Shown here: in pieces, positions 20,380-32,229 of the stretch | Position numbering within the stretch: the stretch's first letter is position 1 | Layout: every line of letters begins with the position of its first letter | Assembly (NCBI GenBank): GCA_903772945.1 | Contig: CAICTM010000143.1 | Span: 43,273 to 107,272 of the forward strand | Origin: Seminavis robusta | Lineage: Eukaryota > Bacillariophyta > Bacillariophyceae > Naviculales > Naviculaceae | DNA: 64,000 nt | Direction of reading: 5' to 3' | Program-made: the position numbers and the translations under genes | Notes under the pieces: model-generated | The model's database searches: none | The model's input: only the letters and a program-made list of their open reading frames with translations | What the model was told of the DNA's origin: nothing

Positions 20380-20972
20380 CTACACCGCCATTCCCACGAA
20401 GGCACCACAGGCAAATCCCAGACCAGCTAGTTTTTCTTTTTGCAGAGTCTCCCGAAACCCCTTGCGCAACTTATTGGCTTCCATGAGGCATCGATCCTTG
20501 ACATTTTTGGCGGATTGGACTTGATCTTCCAGAAAGTCAGGCATGTTGTCCAGAACTCCAGAGACGGACAGGACTTCGGTGCTGATTGATATATTGCGTA
20601 TGTGTGTGGAGAGCGAGAGCGTATAGTGATAGAAACAATCAATGAGTGGACTGTCACTTCAAAAATCCAGGTCACAACCCAGAATATCAACCGTGAAAGT
20701 GATGCAATCCATCCGAGCACTCACGCAATAAAGGCAGCTCCCGCCACTTTTGCCGCACTGACAAAAGTCTTGAGAGCTACACGAGACGTGACAAATCCAG
20801 CCCCCGCCGATGTTGCCACCTTGGCTCCACTGGGCAATTCATCAAACTTTTCTCGCAACGCCTGTAGGGGTCCCCTTCGGTCGATGTCTTCTTCGGAGTT
20901 GTATTGACCCTTGACAGTGGTAAGCAATAAGAGGCAGAAAATCCAGAAGATAACTCGTCTTGGTTGGATCAT
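20380..20972 (-). CDS. Secreted or ER FUN14-like small membrane protein
   Basis: Two exons, 20972-20725 and 20581-20380, give 149 residues; the intron (20582-20724) has a GTGAGT donor and a CAATCAG acceptor. A signal peptide (1-22, ending TTVKGQ) precedes an acidic linker. Two Gly/Ala-rich membrane-compatible helices follow. The first reads GAGFVTSRVALKTF...AAFIATEVLSVSGVLDN, matching the FUN14 pattern of a small-residue helix followed by LQ/TE-LS-x-G. The second, LAGLGFACGAFVGMAV, ends the protein. FUN14 proteins in animals act at mitochondria or ER; the signal peptide here suggests an ER or plastid-envelope location. The family call is by motif only. The open frame that reads through the donor stops after the first exon, so the intron is required. 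Confidence 0.72.
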
Positions 20973-21747
20973 CTTGAGATCTGGAAAGGGTGGTTTGAGT
21001 GGTGGTGGAATCTCAATGGAGCCGTTGTAGCGGTCGTCAGATTGTCATGGGTTGGCTTCCACGAAACAAACATCTTGCTTGATGGCTCCTGCTGCAAGAT
21101 GACAAAATTGTGAGACGATGCCGTCTGTCATCTGTCCACAATGATGTCTTCCACGTGTCGATCAGTTACTGGTATGGTACCGGGATCGCAAGCTGGACTA
21201 GCTAGCTAGTCTAGGTACCGGTACCATACCACCACAAAAGAAATGCTACGGCCATGCTGCCATGCATGCTACCCACCGGCACCCAGTTGTCGGTTCGTAG
21301 AGGGGTGTCGCATTGATTTCCGGACGAACCCGAGGGTGTTTGTACGCCACCGTACATCAAGATTTCTAGCTAGCTACTAGTGTTTGAGGTCATGATAATT
21401 TGAGACTGGCCTCATTCGAATCTCACTGAATGAAACCTTCAGAGGCCCCCGAGGACTCCCAGCATAGCTACCGGTACTGTACCGGCAGCTAGCCAGCTCG
21501 TAAAGGGGCGTCGTGGACACTTTGAATGAGGAATTGATGCAATCTTTTGCTTGCCTATCTAGCAGTGTTTCGGTCTCTCAAATTTATCAGCAATGAACTA
21601 TGTCCTCGGAAGGGAAAGACTAAAGGACTGGAAACTGAACCATCTCCTAGACTGGAAATGCCGACACAGCCAATGAGGTGCAGCCAGTCGTGCAAAAACA
21701 CCCAACAGAATGCATTCCCTTCCTTCCAAAGCAAGAAATTGCATCCA
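20973..21747. other. Intergenic stretch
   Basis: No gene is supported. GCTAGC and GGTACC-type palindromes are dense at 21170-21235 and 21365-21500. The open frames on both strands at 21547-21905 overlap the end of the frame-broken gene that follows and have no family signature. Confidence 0.45.
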
Positions 21748-22690
21748 TCAAGACAGGGGGCAAAGTGTATTGGAACTGTCACAGGGTACAATGTTTGTAT
21801 TCCAGCACCCAGCCAAGCCAAACCCACCCCCAATTCCGGCACCTGAGTGTGCTTCAAACGATGCCGTTCCAGTGTCCACCGTAAACGCCAAGGAAAATCC
21901 TCCACCCGAAATCAAATTGATATCGATTAAATCCATCATGAAAGTATCTTGTGTGACAATAGTCTCGTATTCGCCACGTGGGAATTCAATGAAACCAAGC
22001 AACACACCCGTATGGACATGAAGGGAAGGCCCTGCTCCAACGCAAAACCTTTCAAATCTGAATACCAGGTTGACTCCCCAGATGATTGTAGAAAACGAAA
22101 ACTTGATCCCAGCGGAAATCTCAAATGTGAATCCATAGAAGAACAGCAGACGGTTTGTGTCTTGTAGCGATCGACGGTTTTCGCGCGAGCAACGATTCTG
22201 GATCCCAGAGATGTCGAGAGGATTTCTCTCCATTGCTCGTCGAATCCCAGTGGATACTCTGGATAAATCACCTGGGTGGATTCTTCCCTCGTCAGGTCCA
22301 TTCCTTTGTCCCGAAGTAGAGTAGTCTACCATTGAAAACTGATTCAGGGTCTTTACCGTAGATCCCGGCCTCCTCCAAGATGAGCTTCGAGTACGCTTCG
22401 AGTTCTCCATTGGGGAACGCTTCGGAAATGGCACTTTGGAAACAAGTCAAAGGAACGCAAACCTTTCGACCTAGCGAAAGAGCACAATCGAGGCCATTCC
22501 TGCAGGGATTTCGTCGGCCACAAGTATCACCCATTTCACCGCCGTGGTGGTTGTCATTGTCGTCGTTGTTGCTTTCGTACTGATCCAACACTTGGTTCAA
22601 GATCCCTTGGCCATGGACCAATAGGATCTGTCTGCCCCCCAAAAGCAACGGAAGGAGAATGAATTGCTGTATTGGTAGGAGTAAGCGCAT
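21748..22690 (-). pseudogene. Frame-broken secreted Cys-motif protein
   Basis: The ATG at 22690 starts a signal peptide (1-28, Leu-rich), then an Asp/Asn/His linker and a compact Cys module (TCGRRNPC...CALSLGRKVCVP, about residues 56-80). Convincing coding sequence continues to 21748 but changes frame twice. The first change is near 22320 (after NGRLLYFG), into a frame reading VIYPEYPLGFDEQW. The second is near 22165, into a beta-rich frame with GAGIGGGFGLAGCW near the stop. Both shifts are equivalent to one lost base or two gained bases. GT..AG stretches of 26 and 32 nt could formally be removed to restore frame, but introns elsewhere here are 63-137 nt, so decay or sequence error is likelier. 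Family not recognised. Confidence 0.6.
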
Positions 22691-23850
22691 GTTGTAGAGT
22701 CAACTTGGTAGTGTCCACCACGTGTCGCCGGGTTCAGATTCGATTCACACAATGATTACATGGAATCAATTACATGTAATACTGGTAGTTGCTTTTTGAC
22801 AACAACGCAAGGCCTATGGACGACCCCGAATACAGCCGTACCGCAACTTCCCTACGCTCTAGATACCGGTACCCCCGTATCATCATTCTATTCTCTTCAA
22901 TGCTGTATGCAGATACGGCTGTACTGCTCGCCAAAGACAGACCGACTCGGTGGGTTGAAAGTTGAAAGTCACTTTTGCGAAAGATGTTTTGTTCTTCCTG
23001 TGAGCTTGGTGCTTCCACGGTCATCTCCGGCGCTGCTTTTCCACGTTACGAGGAAAACGAATGTGCAGCTGAAAAAGCAAGCAGGAAACACTGTAGTTGG
23101 AGCTCTATCCACTCTCGTTGGTATCGAGCGAAGGTGTCTTGCGCAACCTTTGAAAGTTTGGCGGAATCGAAAGCAGTGCCAGCCAAAAGCCCCCCCCCAA
23201 CAGTCGACATGAGTTGGTTTTTGGACTCCGAGATCTGATCTTCTTGCTCGAGAACACGGATTGATTCGAATCGGAAAAGGGTGGCGTTGTGACGATTAAA
23301 CTCCTTAAAGAAGTTACACAACTCCAACTAGCTGTACGATCTATGCATAGTGTCGTTGTTGGCTCCAGTGGATGGAACCGGTCCGTGACCACATGCTTAC
23401 TACGTTCGTTGGGGTGAAATGCCAAGAAGCCATTATCTCCGCCGCCCTCCTCGGGTCTTGCTAGCAAATAGGGCTTCACAGTACCTCTTGTGTGCTCTGT
23501 TGGACCCTCACATGTGGAGCTACTCGTAGTTGATCCAAGAACGACAACGTCTAGGCAAACACATCGATCACGCAATGACGGAGCACATGTACGTTTCCCT
23601 ACGTCCATCGTCATCCAATGTCCTTCTCAGCCGTCAAAACAAAACACGATCTCCGATCTCCATGATGGGGAAGTCATGGCAACGCCCGCCAGCTTCTGTT
23701 GCAGGAAAATCACTTCACCCTTTTTGTTTTGCTAGAGTCTGCAAGGCCTGGTATTCCCTGAGCACTCACATCAGTTATCCGCATGATGATGAAAAAAGGC
23801 AAACTCTAGTTGGTAGATACTCTTCCATCAATCAAGTCTTCTTCAATTGA
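22691..23850. other. Intergenic stretch
   Basis: No gene is supported. Several open frames on both strands (about 22760-23735) overlap one another, lack family signatures, and most begin at non-ATG codons. The promoter of the frame-broken gene and the 3' UTR of the large minus-strand gene flank it. Confidence 0.45.
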
Positions 23851-26800
23851 CTATTCTTCACAATTGTCACAGCAGCTGCATTCGACAACACAGTCCACAA
23901 TGAGAGTAGCCAGCTGTTGGAATCGTAACCCACGTTCTGAACAGACTTCAGCTGAGATGCTACCGGTCAATTGATTCCCTTGAATTTGCAGAGTTTCTGA
24001 AGAGAGGAACAATGAGGAACAATAGGTTAGAACAGCAGCCACACAAACAGGAGTATATGCCATGAACTGAATGACGCACCGAGTGCGGTCAAGTAGTCAA
24101 AAGCCTCAGGCACTGGCCCAGTGAAGCGATTATCATTCAAGAAGAGGTCCATCAAAGAGGCATTGAGGTTGCGGAAAGCTTCAGGGATCGTTCCAGAGAA
24201 GGAAGCTCCTTCCAAATTCATCTCGGACAAATCAGTCAATGCAAACATCTCATTGGGAATTGTGCCACGAAGCTGAGTGAATCCAAGCTGCAACACATGC
24301 AAGTCAGTAAGCTGGCTAATCAAAGGACTGATGGTACCATTGATTCCAGTATTCTCTCGAATTGATACGGTATTTAGCCTGCTCAAGGAGTAAAGCTCGT
24401 TGGGAACGGACCCTGCGAAGTTGTTGCCCTGAATCTCAAAGTTGGCTGCGGAAATGGAAGACATGAATGAGCAACTACACCCCAATAAAACTGAATTGAT
24501 CATCCTCATCAACTCACTCAGCCGCGTAAGGCTTCCAATATCCGCAGGGATGGTTCCTGTGAGTGAATTGTAGTCCAGTTGTAGATCACTGAGGATAGAA
24601 GCCCCAGCAATAGCCGACGGGATGGTCCCAGAAAACTGATTTCCTCCAAGAGCAAGTAGTCCGAGCTGTGAGTTGCTGCGGAGAATTCCAGTAGGAATAG
24701 TTCCCTGCAGTCGATTATCCGGCATGGCAAATGTCTCAAGTGAGGTGAGCCCCCCAAAAGCAACATCCAAATCTCCACGCAAAGAGTTCTCAGGGGCAAG
24801 GAATCTCCGCAGTCCGGGTAGGAGTGAAAGCTCCGGGGGTAAGACCCCAATCAAATCATTTCCTGTTGCAGCTGCAAACAATTTGAGTTAGTTTTCATCA
24901 GCAACAATTAATACATTGACATAGACGCAAAGACCAGTCAATGACCACTTACGAAAACTCATTTGAGACACTATGCCATCAACGTCACAACTGATACTGA
25001 ACCACTCGCATTCGTTTGTGTCCGACAACCAAGGTGTGTCACCACAGCTTGGTGAGTTCTTCCCACAAAGCCTCCAATTGTCACCTCCTGTAGCAAAGTA
25101 AAAGGTTGCCAAAGCAAACATCTGAAGCACCCTTGAGTCACTCATTAGTGAAGAATCCGCATCTGCCAACCAAAGGGCAGCCTTATATTGAGCAGAGCTC
25201 TTGTCCTGCAGTACCTCAGTTGATGTGATTGCATTGGCTCCTAAGAAGGCCAACAAATCACTAAACGAGGCTGCAGTGGGTGCAGCAGATGGAGATGGAG
25301 TAGAAGTTATGGGATCTCCCCCACATTCGGAAACTTGTACAGGGACGCACGTGAAAACAGAGTTCCGTCGGTCTTCCTCAGTTGCAAACCAAGCAGCAAA
25401 CGCACAGTCAAGGTAGTCATCTTCCTCTGTTGCAAAGTTGTGCACCAAATAGCTCCCATCGGTAACAAAGGGATCACCCGTTTGCTCCAAAAGGACGGCA
25501 CCATTGCCTCTGAAGTCATTGTCAATCAAGCAAAGACCATCAAGCTGTATTTTTGCAGCCTGGACAAGGATGGCGTAGCCAATGGGCTGGTAAGAGCCAA
25601 CAAGCCAACAAATTATGTGTGAGCTTGCAATCACGACACAATCAAGAAACAGTCATGGCCGTGCATACAGTTAAGTCTTGATTGCCAAAGAGATTGTTTG
25701 AAAATGTGCAGTCTTGAATGGTTACAATGTGGTCTGGCCCTTTGATGGTAAGAATACCAAACTCAACCCCCAGCTTCCGTTCCACTTGTTGCAATCTCTG
25801 CACAGTAACAAGCAAGTAAGCCTTTGCCAATTTTGGTCTCTATCGCATCATCTCATTTGCACTTACACTGAACACACAGTCTTTGATCAATGACTCAAAC
25901 ACACTTGATTGTAGCCCACGTTGCTGGCCTTCTAGCCTCCTTGGTAGAGTGCCACTCTTGTACAGGTTGATATAGTCAAGGACTGCATCCCATGGGTTGG
26001 GAACAGTTTTTTCCAAACGCCTGCTCAGGTCAAGAGTTGCATCATAATTCATAACAAAGGTGCCAAAGTTTCCAGAGTCCTATATGGAAAGGCAGAATCA
26101 ACAAGGGATCGTGTAAGCAAGCAATAGTAATACAGTACGTACAGACCACTAGGTAACAGCGTACCCGAAAGACGCAGTCGTAGAAATCGATTTGGCCGGA
26201 AGTTGCCATAAACACGGCATACTGCACTTGCCCCACAAACGTAAAACCTCTGACTTGAACATTGTCAACAGTAAGATCCTGCCGAAAGAATACAGGGACA
26301 GCGATCAAGCCAAAATCTCCTCCCTGTATAATGCAAGTGTTCTCAGGACGCCCATCTTCGCCACATAAAAATTCAGTGTTGGACCTTGGCACCAAGGGGG
26401 ACTGGCCATTATCAATCCCAACACCAGGGACCAAAAACCCAACGTCCACCACTGTTCCAGGGCACATCACGAATCTCTTTTGCTCAAAAAGCTTCTCATC
26501 ATCGCTTATCGCAAAGAAAATTGCATCCAAACTCGTGTAACAGTCTACTGTTGGACGACTGGTTGGCAAAGGGGTTGGGGTAGATCCTATCGGTACCATC
26601 ACAGGTGGAGTTGTTGGAACCACCATAATTGCTTCACCTCTACATTCCGCTACTTGTACAGGGACGCACGTGAAAACAGAGTTCAGCTGGTCTTCCTCAG
26701 TTGCAAACCAAGCAGCAAAACCACAGTCAAGGTCATCATCTTCCTCTGTTGCAAAGTTGCGTGTCAGATAGCTTCCATCACTAACAAATGGATCATCCGT

Positions 26801-29565
26801 TTCTTCCAGGAGGACAGCACCATTGCCTCTGAAGTCATTGTCAATCAAGCAAAGACCATCAAGCTGTATTTTTGCACCCTGGACAAGGATGGCATAGCCA
26901 ATGGGCTGGGAGGAGCCAACAAGCAAACAAAGTGTGAGCAAGCAACCACGGTGCAAGAATCAAGAAAACAGCCTGGTCATACAGTTAAAGTGGCATCTCC
27001 GAATGTGTTGTTAGAAAATGTGCAGTTAGCCATAGTGACATCATGATCAGGTCCCTTGATGGTAAGAATCCCAAACTCAACCCCCAGCTTCCGTTCCACT
27101 TGTTGCAGGTTCTATAAAAGCAAACAAGCAGGTAAGCCATTTTAATCGCAGCTGATGGAGCTTGCTTGGGGGGAACTTACCCTAAAGATACAGTCTTTGA
27201 ACAAGGACCTCGAAACCATTTCTTGAAGCCCACGTTGAAGGTCATGCTGTGAACCATCTTCAAGCCTCCTTGGTGGGTTATTATTGGTCTTGTACTCATC
27301 GATAAAGTCGATGACAGCATCCCAAGGGTTGCTAAAAACCTCATCCAATCGCCTGCCCAGGTCAAGAGATGCATCATAATTCATAACAATGGTGCCAAAG
27401 TTGCCAGTGTCCTACAAAGGCAGGCAGAATGAACAATGAAAAAAAGTAAGCACAGTGCCATTGATCTGCTGCAAAATCTCTTCCCAGGCAGCTTAGCTTA
27501 CCCGGAAGATGCAGTCATTGAAAGTAATATCACCTGCAGTAGCCATAAACACGGCATACTGAATTTGTCCCATAAAAGTAAACCCACTGACGTTAACATT
27601 GTTGACTGCAAGATCCTGCCGAAAGAACACAGGGACACCAATCAAACCAAAATCGCCCCCTCGTATGATGCAGTTGTTCTCCGACTTTCCATCTTCACCA
27701 CACAAAAATTCAGTGTTGGACCTTGGTATCAAGGGCGTCTGTCCCTGATCAATCCCAACGCCTGGAACCAGAAATCCGACATCCACAATAGTTCCAGGGC
27801 ACACTACATATCTTTTTTGTTGAAAGAGTATGTCATCGTCACTGATCAAGTAGAAAATGGCATCCAAATTGTTGTAGCAACCACCCTCACTCGAAGGAGG
27901 AAAGGAAGGCACAGTTGGTGTCTCCGTCGGCGAGTCGGTTGATTCTACTGTGGTCACGACAGGTGCGATGCTAGGAGGGCTCGTTGTCGGTGCGCTCACA
28001 CATTCCAGGACGCTGCCGGCAGCACAGCCAAACGTCTCGGTCGAACCATCGTAAAGGCATCTCACCAGACTTCCTCCAGTACAAAAATAATAGCATTCAC
28101 ATGGGACCCGAATTGCTTCAATGTATTGGGTGCATTCATCTGATACCGGTATATTTGCCGCGATATCACTCCTAGGCACGGAGCATGTGAATTCTTGAAC
28201 AGCTGGAGGTGTTGGCATCTTCGAGGGGCTACGTGTTGGGATCTTGGTCGGATTTCTTGTTGTGGGCGCGGTCGTTGGAATACTAGTGGGGATTCTCGTA
28301 GGATTGGGTGTTGGGATGCTTGTAGGGTTGGGTGTGGGGATTCTTGTAGGATTGGGTGTAGGGATTCTTGTAGGATTGATGGTTGGATTGTTCGTCTGCG
28401 ATGATATCCTCATAGATGGCGCCTCGGTTGTTGCTGTGGACGGGGAGGAAGAAGGGGCTGGTGTTGGGACCGTAGAGAGTGTTGTGGGGATGGGAGACAA
28501 AACTGGTGATGTTGTCGACTCTGGGGATTCTGCGACTACTGGGGCCAACGAGGATGCACTTTCCACGGAAGCATTCGCATCGCCGCCACTGCTGTCGCCA
28601 CTTCCACCCCCCAAAACTAGAACCAAGACGACAATTACAATGGCAAAGAAGCAGCACAATCCGACGACAAGCCGCACCATGTACTGATTCCTCCATAAAT
28701 CGGAAAACCCTCCAGGTTCCTCGGCATCATTTCCTTTGTTAGCGGCATCCGCTTCAGGTACGGCAACAGCGGGGGCGATTGGAAGGATGGTTGGATCTCG
28801 TACCAACGTGGCCACTGCCATGAAATCTGCGGCGCTCTGAATGGGAGTTTCTTCCTCTACTTCCACAGGTTCTGGTGCTGACGAAGCAGCACTTGTCGTA
28901 GTGCTCCGGAAAGGAGCTGGATTGGATTGACGGAATGCCCCTGCTTCGGCATCTCCTGCCTTGTGACTGTTGCTAGTAGCATTGCTGTCAACAACAGGAG
29001 GAGCGTCGGTGTCTTTTTTCCTCCGACCAAGACCAGCAACCCTTTTTGCCCCCACCGGGCTATCCGGAGTGGCATCGTCTGGTGGCGTAGTGTCATCATT
29101 GCTTCCTCGACCAGTGCTTGTCCCAGACGGGTGTGGATCCTCCGTGGGTGCTGTCGCATCGGGCTCATTATTATTCGGCACTCTTTCGCCAGTCTCTTCA
29201 TGCATACCACTTCTCTTGAAGTTGATCATGGCATCATCCCAGACCGCGCCGCCTGTGGGGTTATTGGGGATCCTGAGAAGAGACGTTCCTTCTTCTTCTT
29301 CTTTTGCGTCTTCCTGTGATGTGGTTGTTGGCTGGGCAGGCGGCTCTGTGGCAGCGCTGGCTCTTTCGCCGAGCTCTTCATCGTTCATGCCACTCCTCTT
29401 AAAGTTGATCATCGTATCACCCCAGACGGCACCGCCAGTTGGGCGGTCGGGGATCCTGAGTTGAGATGTTTCTTCTTGTGATGCCGACGCTTCCTCTTCG
29501 TCCGTGCCGGCAGGAGGGTCTGCGGGAGGATCCATCCCTCTACTAGTATTAGGTCGAGACGACAT
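23851..29565 (-). CDS. Giant type II membrane protein: duplicated beta-helix-like cassette plus LRRs
   Basis: Ten exons join in frame to 1668 residues: 29565-27502, 27411-27181, 27111-26983, 26905-26165, 26079-25867, 25797-25669, 25586-24953, 24871-24518, 24445-24080 and 23996-23851. The cytosolic N-terminus carries a duplicated LRIPxxPTGGAVWxDxMINF motif (about 36 and 96). TM is about 297-318. A PT-rich stalk (about 345-450) and a Cys module with CYYFCTGG (chitin-binding-like spacing, uncertain) follow. Next come two copies of a roughly 330-residue cassette running from CYNNLDAIF / CYTSLDAIF to FTCVPVQVxEC. The repeated GGDFGL, VNNVNVSGFTF and DCIFR strings resemble a right-handed beta-helix. 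The LRR-family cap (ECEWF) precedes about nine LRRs and a Cys-rich end. Probably a surface adhesion or recognition protein. Confidence 0.85.
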
Positions 29566-30173
29566 GGTGTTCTATCAATAGCTGGCTCTCTTCTTGGAAG
29601 TCTTGCTATGCGGTGAATGAATTTGGACACCTCTTCTCGACTGCTGCCACTGGCTGGTTCTTTGACAGCAGGCTTCGCGTGGATCTTTTGCGCTTCTTCG
29701 GAAACTGACGACATCCGTAGCCACGTCTCACTGGCATTCCCGACTGGCGAGGTCCGGATGGACTTCAATCGTGCTGCAGAGAATTAAGTGCAGCTTTGGT
29801 AGTCAGGTAGATTCGGTAAAACATTTTCATTCAAATATTTTTAGCAAAATACCTCTTTGGATTATTACTTCAACTACCTGGTTCGATTGTCTTCCAATGC
29901 TGAAGAGAAATCAATCACCAACCAAAAGTAAGTTGGAGAGAAGGGCACGGCACTCCTCCATCGGCAAGGACTCAAAGCACATGCTACTCTTCCTGTTGTT
30001 GCTACATCAAGCTAGCTAGTACTCCTGCATCTGAATTTTGATCCTGTGGCGGACTGGATGGATTGATCGATCAGGAGACAGGTGCTCTTTTTTGGTTTTG
30101 TGGAACGGTGGACTCGACGCATTCTCTTGGCTGGTACAGCATTGTTGGTGCACATCCCTTCATTTTCTCTACC
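29566..30173. other. Intergenic stretch between divergent genes
   Basis: Shared upstream region of the large minus-strand gene and the plus-strand transposase-like gene. No helix-turn-helix coding segment for the transposase is visible. The frame that enters from 30063 upstream of the ATG starts at a TTG. Confidence 0.5.
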
Positions 30174-31025
30174 ATGACACCCACAAACAGACCAAAACAG
30201 CGCACAGCACGCCGCAGTGATGTCGGCTTTCTTCCCGATCCATCACCTGGAGGAGCACGCGGATATGATGCAGCACACCGCACTACTGCCGTGGCATTGC
30301 GTACGATTGGAGAAGACGACGACAATATTGTGGAAGAAGAAGACAATCCAGCAGTTGCCAACCTTCGACAGGACCATCTTCTTCTTGCCTCAATGACTTC
30401 CTACCAAGCCAGTAACCCATACAACCTTGCCTGGAGACACGTCTTTTGGAATCATCCCTATCCCTTTGGCGTCAAAGGTACTAGCCGCAGCCGCATCATT
30501 GACTGGGACGAGAAATCCATTTTTGTAGAGACAGTCAAACGAAACTATGCCTACATTGGTTCGAGAGCTCCACAGGTGGGGCCCTACGAAAAGTATACTT
30601 TGACGGCTGCCATTCGTGGTGGAGTCCATGGTAAATGCTGGTTTGATTTTTTCCTCCGTACTGGAGCACCATCAGTCCTGAAAACCTATGACTTTCTCGA
30701 TGCAGTCATCAATGGTCCTGGTGGCATTGGTGAAGGAGGAGATGACAACACTCACACTTTCATTTGCGACCATCGCTCTGTTCATCACAATCCCTTGATT
30801 GTCATGGTGATCAACAACAAGCGGCATCGCCATCTCTTTCGAGCACCATACTATCACTGTGATGGACCGATCGAATACTTTTTCAATCATGTGCAACAGC
30901 TACTAGCATTGGAGCTCCACAATATTCAAACTGGACAGCAGCTTGAGCAAGCCATTGGTGGAATCTGCCAGCGTGCCGCAGGATTCTCGGACAACTATTT
31001 TGCCCACTGTGGCTATGCTCCATAA
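30174..31025 (+). CDS. DDE-type (Tc1/IS630-like) transposase catalytic domain
   Basis: The ATG at 30174 gives 283 residues. The order of motifs fits DDE_3 endonucleases. The first is DWDEKSIF (first Asp about 110-112), followed by YTLTAAIRGG. The second is TFICDHRSVHHNP (Asp199). The third is FRAPYYHCDGPIEYFFNHV (Glu234), which parallels the LPPYSPxLNPIE motif. Asp199 and Glu234 are separated by 34 residues, the D34E spacing of Tc1/mariner relatives. All three acidic positions look intact and there are no stops. However, the N-terminal helix-turn-helix that binds transposon ends is missing; the first 60-70 residues are disordered. No terminal inverted repeats are obvious. It could be a single-copy domesticated nuclease or a 5'-truncated copy. 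Confidence 0.75.
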   Translation: MTPTNRPKQRTARRSDVGFLPDPSPGGARGYDAAHRTTAVALRTIGEDDDNIVEEEDNPAVANLRQDHLLLASMTSYQASNPYNLAWRHVFWNHPYPFGVKGTSRSRIIDWDEKSIFVETVKRNYAYIGSRAPQVGPYEKYTLTAAIRGGVHGKCWFDFFLRTGAPSVLKTYDFLDAVINGPGGIGEGGDDNTHTFICDHRSVHHNPLIVMVINNKRHRHLFRAPYYHCDGPIEYFFNHVQQLLALELHNIQTGQQLEQAIGGICQRAAGFSDNYFAHCGYAP

Positions 31026-31191
31026 TAACTACTACTACTAGATAATAGATTTGTTTCTTTTCCTTAGTCTTTTGTATGAAGCTACAGTTCGACTCGACTC
31101 GGTTTTGTTTATGGGAAGCTTTGCTAGGCGACGATGCGGTCACGATGACAGTGATCAAAAGTGGCTTTGTTCTACTCGGAGTACCCTGAGG

Positions 31192-31761
31192 CTAGTGCTG
31201 CCTGGTTGTGCGGTTGTTTGCTTGGTGTGGGGCCTCAATTTTTGGTATTCTGTTTTGCGAGGATAGATGGTCTCTGATGTTTCTGATGTTGTGGTGTGTG
31301 GGCGCCTTGGTCGGGGTTGATTGTTCAGATTGCTTGCCAGTGTAGCCTAAAGAAGGAAGAGACAGGTCATCAACAACAGCATCATCAGAACTGCCAATCA
31401 GGATTGCCATGTTTTCCTTGCCAGGATTAAATCTGGGTTCTGGCGTACGAACTCTGCGCCTTCCAAGTTCAATGGAGCCAGCATCAGAAAGGAGATCCAA
31501 CGACGAAGATGATGTCATGGATGCCAAGCTCATGTTATCGTCGCTGTCTTCAAAGTGGTCATCACAAGAATGCAGATTTGCACTTCGCGCGGGATGACTG
31601 GACAGAGGAGCCACGTTCTCTCGCCAAACTTGACCGTACAAATTGACAAGTTCAGCTGTGCTTTCCACTGCTTCTGGTCCAAAGGAGGATGGCTTCGAGC
31701 TTGTAGGAGCCTGGATCCAATTACCATCGGGCATCATTTGGTTGGAGGAAAGGCTGTCCTG
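31192..31761 (-). CDS. Possible last exon of a Ser-rich disordered protein
   Basis: The open frame begins right after a good acceptor (TTTGATTGCAG, ending at 31762). It reads 189 residues of Ser/Asp-rich sequence with SLASMTSSSSLDLLSDAGSI and GRRRVRTPEPRF before a stop at 31192. There is no ATG at its start, so at least one upstream exon on the minus strand is needed; I could not identify it in the decayed region above. Composition is protein-like, but no domain is recognised. It may belong to a broken gene. Confidence 0.35.
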   Translation of the reverse strand, partial: QDSLSSNQMMPDGNWIQAPTSSKPSSFGPEAVESTAELVNLYGQVWRENVAPLSSHPARSANLHSCDDHFEDSDDNMSLASMTSSSSLDLLSDAGSIELGRRRVRTPEPRFNPGKENMAILIGSSDDAVVDDLSLPSLGYTGKQSEQSTPTKAPTHHNIRNIRDHLSSQNRIPKIEAPHQANNRTTRQH

Positions 31762-32229
31762 CAATCAAATGAATGAGAAGAAACGAAGCAGAATTCTGTT
31801 TCGTCGTGTGAGTCACGCTTGAAAAAGGCACCAGTACATTGTACCGGTAAAGTTCGTCCTAGCCAGTCACAGATGATCCACTATTTTTGTGTTACGATGT
31901 ATACGAGCTGAAAACAAGGTGCTCGAGTACACATCACCAAAGTTGGCTTTTTGTGAAGTCTTTGTCACTCAGCCATTCAGTAAGTGCTACATCTACGAAG
32001 TACCGTATGTCGTTTTAAAAGATAAGCTGACTGGTACACCGCCGGTACATGTAGCCAGAGCACCAGCTCCACTTCACTTCAGCATCCGTACCGATACATG
32101 TACGGCGAGTTTGGGTTGAATGGCCAAAGCTGCACGGGGCGTACCGGTACTTCCAGGTAGAAGTTGCAACCAACGATGACACGGTTTGACCACATCGCTC
32201 CTACATGTATCTACTTGGGAGAATCAATT

